Shown here: positions 4,307 to 5,463 of the stretch, piece by piece
Position numbering within the stretch: the first letter of the stretch is position 1
Layout of the letters: each line of letters starts with the position of its first letter
Assembly (NCBI GenBank): GCA_035541775.1
Contig: DATKMP010000278.1
Span: forward strand, 1-5,463
DNA: 5,463 nt
Direction of reading: 5' to 3'
Origin: DATKMP01 sp035541775
GTDB taxonomy: Bacteria > Bacteroidota > Ignavibacteria > UBA10030
Notes under the pieces: generated by a model
Databases searched by the model: none
The model's input: the letters and a program-made list of their open reading frames with translations, nothing else
Told to the model about the DNA's origin: nothing
Position numbers and translations under genes: made by a program

Positions 4307-5463
4307 ATGAATTCATTACACAAGAAAATTCTTATTATTGGCGGTGTCGCCGGCGGGGCAACAGCCGCTGCCCGTGTTCGCCGTTTAGATGAACATGCAG
4401 AAATCACGATTTTGGAAAAAGGAAAATATGTCAGCTTCGCCAACTGCGGGCTTCCATATTTTATCAGCAGGGATATACAAAAACGTTCGAGATTGCTGCT
4501 TCAAACACCGGAAGGTTTTTTCAGCCGCTACCGCGTGAACGTCCGTGTCAACACCGAAGCAATAGAAATAAAGCGCGACAAGAAAATTGTTATCGCGAAA
4601 ACGGAAACCGGCATGGAAGAAATTCCATACGATTCTCTGCTGCTCGCACAAGGCGGATCACCGGTGATCCCCAACATTCCCGGGAACACCAGCAATCATG
4701 TCTTTAAACTCTGGACCATACCGGATATGGACCGCATTCATAAATTTATCGAAGAACAAAAACCATCCAAAGCAGTTATTGTCGGAGGCGGATTTATCGG
4801 ATTGGAAATGGCAGAAGCATTACATGCCCGCGGATTGAGTGTCACTGTTGTGGAAGCTGCATCGCAAGTCATGATTACCATGGATACAGAATTTAGTACG
4901 ATGATCAAACATGCGCTGGAAGGACATGGGATTCGTGTCATTACCGGCAACAGCTTAAAAGAAATTCATTCCACCACTGCAACGTTGCAGGATGGCTCTT
5001 CAATCGAAACCGATATGGTCTTATTCTCAATTGGTGTTCGTCCGGAATTGACATTGGCAAAAGCCGCCGGACTTGATATCGGTGCAAGCGGCGGATTGCT
5101 GGTGAACGATATGCTCCGTACGAATGATCCGAATATTTACGCAGCCGGTGATATGATCGAAGTGGTCAATAAAATTCACGGACACAAAGTGCGTATTCCG
5201 CTCGCCGGTCCGGCCAACCGTCAGGGAAGGATTGCCGCAACCAATATGCTCGGCGGTGCAATGCACTATCGCGGTGCGCTTGGTTCATCTGTCGTTAAGG
5301 TTTTTCAATATACCGGAGCTTCGACGGGCTTGACAGAAAAAGCAGCACGCGATTCAGGATTTGATGCTGGTGTTTCATACGTGTTTAAAGATCATCACGT
5401 TTCTTATTATCCCGACAGCAAACAATTGGCGTTAAAAATAGTATACGACAAAAAAACGATGCG
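4307..5463 (+). CDS. CoA-disulfide / persulfide reductase family FAD-dependent oxidoreductase, 3' end cut
   Basis: The 385 visible codons run open to the right edge. The N-terminal FAD-binding Rossmann motif is ILIIGGVAGGATAAARVRR (residues 8-26). SFANCGLPY follows (43-51), carrying the single catalytic Cys47 typical of CoA-disulfide reductases, NADH oxidases and NADH-dependent persulfide reductases, rather than the CxxxxC pair of glutathione reductases. The NAD(P)H motif is VIVGGGFIGLEMAEAL (about 157-172), and the second FAD contact is IYAAGDMIEV (about 280-290). IPLAGPANRQGRIAATNMLG opens the dimerisation domain. It would reduce CoA disulfide, CoA persulfide or polysulfide with NAD(P)H in the cytoplasm. 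Members of this family often carry a C-terminal rhodanese domain; that part lies beyond the window. ATG 4307 is preceded by a weak GAG site, and the ATG at 4282 runs into TGA at once. It is divergent from the sulfur-related operon, which supports a shared function. Confidence 0.93.
   Translation, partial: MNSLHKKILIIGGVAGGATAAARVRRLDEHAEITILEKGKYVSFANCGLPYFISRDIQKRSRLLLQTPEGFFSRYRVNVRVNTEAIEIKRDKKIVIAKTETGMEEIPYDSLLLAQGGSPVIPNIPGNTSNHVFKLWTIPDMDRIHKFIEEQKPSKAVIVGGGFIGLEMAEALHARGLSVTVVEAASQVMITMDTEFSTMIKHALEGHGIRVITGNSLKEIHSTTATLQDGSSIETDMVLFSIGVRPELTLAKAAGLDIGASGGLLVNDMLRTNDPNIYAAGDMIEVVNKIHGHKVRIPLAGPANRQGRIAATNMLGGAMHYRGALGSSVVKVFQYTGASTGLTEKAARDSGFDAGVSYVFKDHHVSYYPDSKQLALKIVYDKKTM

Noticed and set aside
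3946..4443. 165-residue version of the DUF2892 frame starting at 4443
   Set aside because: The extra 93 residues have no membrane or family character, overlap the N-terminus of the divergent oxidoreductase, and the internal ATG at 4164 has a strong AAAGGA site and gives family length.

Overview
The window reads as one compact redox and sulfur-handling locus from an anaerobic or facultative bacterium. Base composition is moderate (mid-40s % GC by eye, not counted). The thioredoxin type (MTEHLTAETF start, GIRSIPSLLF motif) and the DUF5714 protein resemble homologues I associate with the Bacteroidota/Ignavibacteriota side of the FCB group. Most genes here have clear Shine-Dalgarno sequences (AAAGGA, GAGAGGAA, AAGAAGGGA), which is less typical of classical Bacteroidia. 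The taxonomic placement is therefore inference and stays at phylum level or above.

Layout: two transcription units diverge from a 142-bp intergenic region (4165-4306). Rightward, from 4307 to the window end, runs an FAD/NAD(P)H-dependent pyridine nucleotide-disulfide oxidoreductase of the CoA-disulfide / persulfide reductase type. It is cut by the right edge, so any C-terminal rhodanese domain cannot be seen. Leftward runs a tightly packed row of nine genes: a DUF2892 (YgaP-type) small membrane protein, a second divergent small membrane protein overlapping it by 14 bp, an 84-residue protein I do not recognise, a class I SAM methyltransferase, a YeiH/UPF0324 ten-TM putative sulfate exporter, an FmdB-type zinc ribbon with a cysteine-rich tail, a membrane-anchored single-domain rhodanese, a cysteine-rich DUF5714 protein, and a thioredoxin running off the left edge. 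I see no clear rho-independent terminator between any of them. The longest gaps are 78 bp (YeiH to FmdB) and about 94 bp (DUF5714 to thioredoxin). No stretch above 300 bp lacks a gene.

How they may work together (inference): the rhodanese and the CoADR/persulfide reductase would move and reduce sulfane sulfur. The two DUF2892-like proteins resemble the membrane half of YgaP, a rhodanese-DUF2892 fusion. YeiH may export an oxidised sulfur anion, and thioredoxin supplies reducing power. The methyltransferase, FmdB protein and DUF5714 protein have no established place in such a pathway.

The oddest single observation is a TAA stop at codon 12 of the thioredoxin reading frame, in an otherwise perfectly kept gene. 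Other points are the unknown 84-residue gene, an imperfect 14-bp direct repeat in the divergent intergenic region, and the possible split, two-copy YgaP-like arrangement. No mobile element, CRISPR array, tRNA or rRNA is visible.
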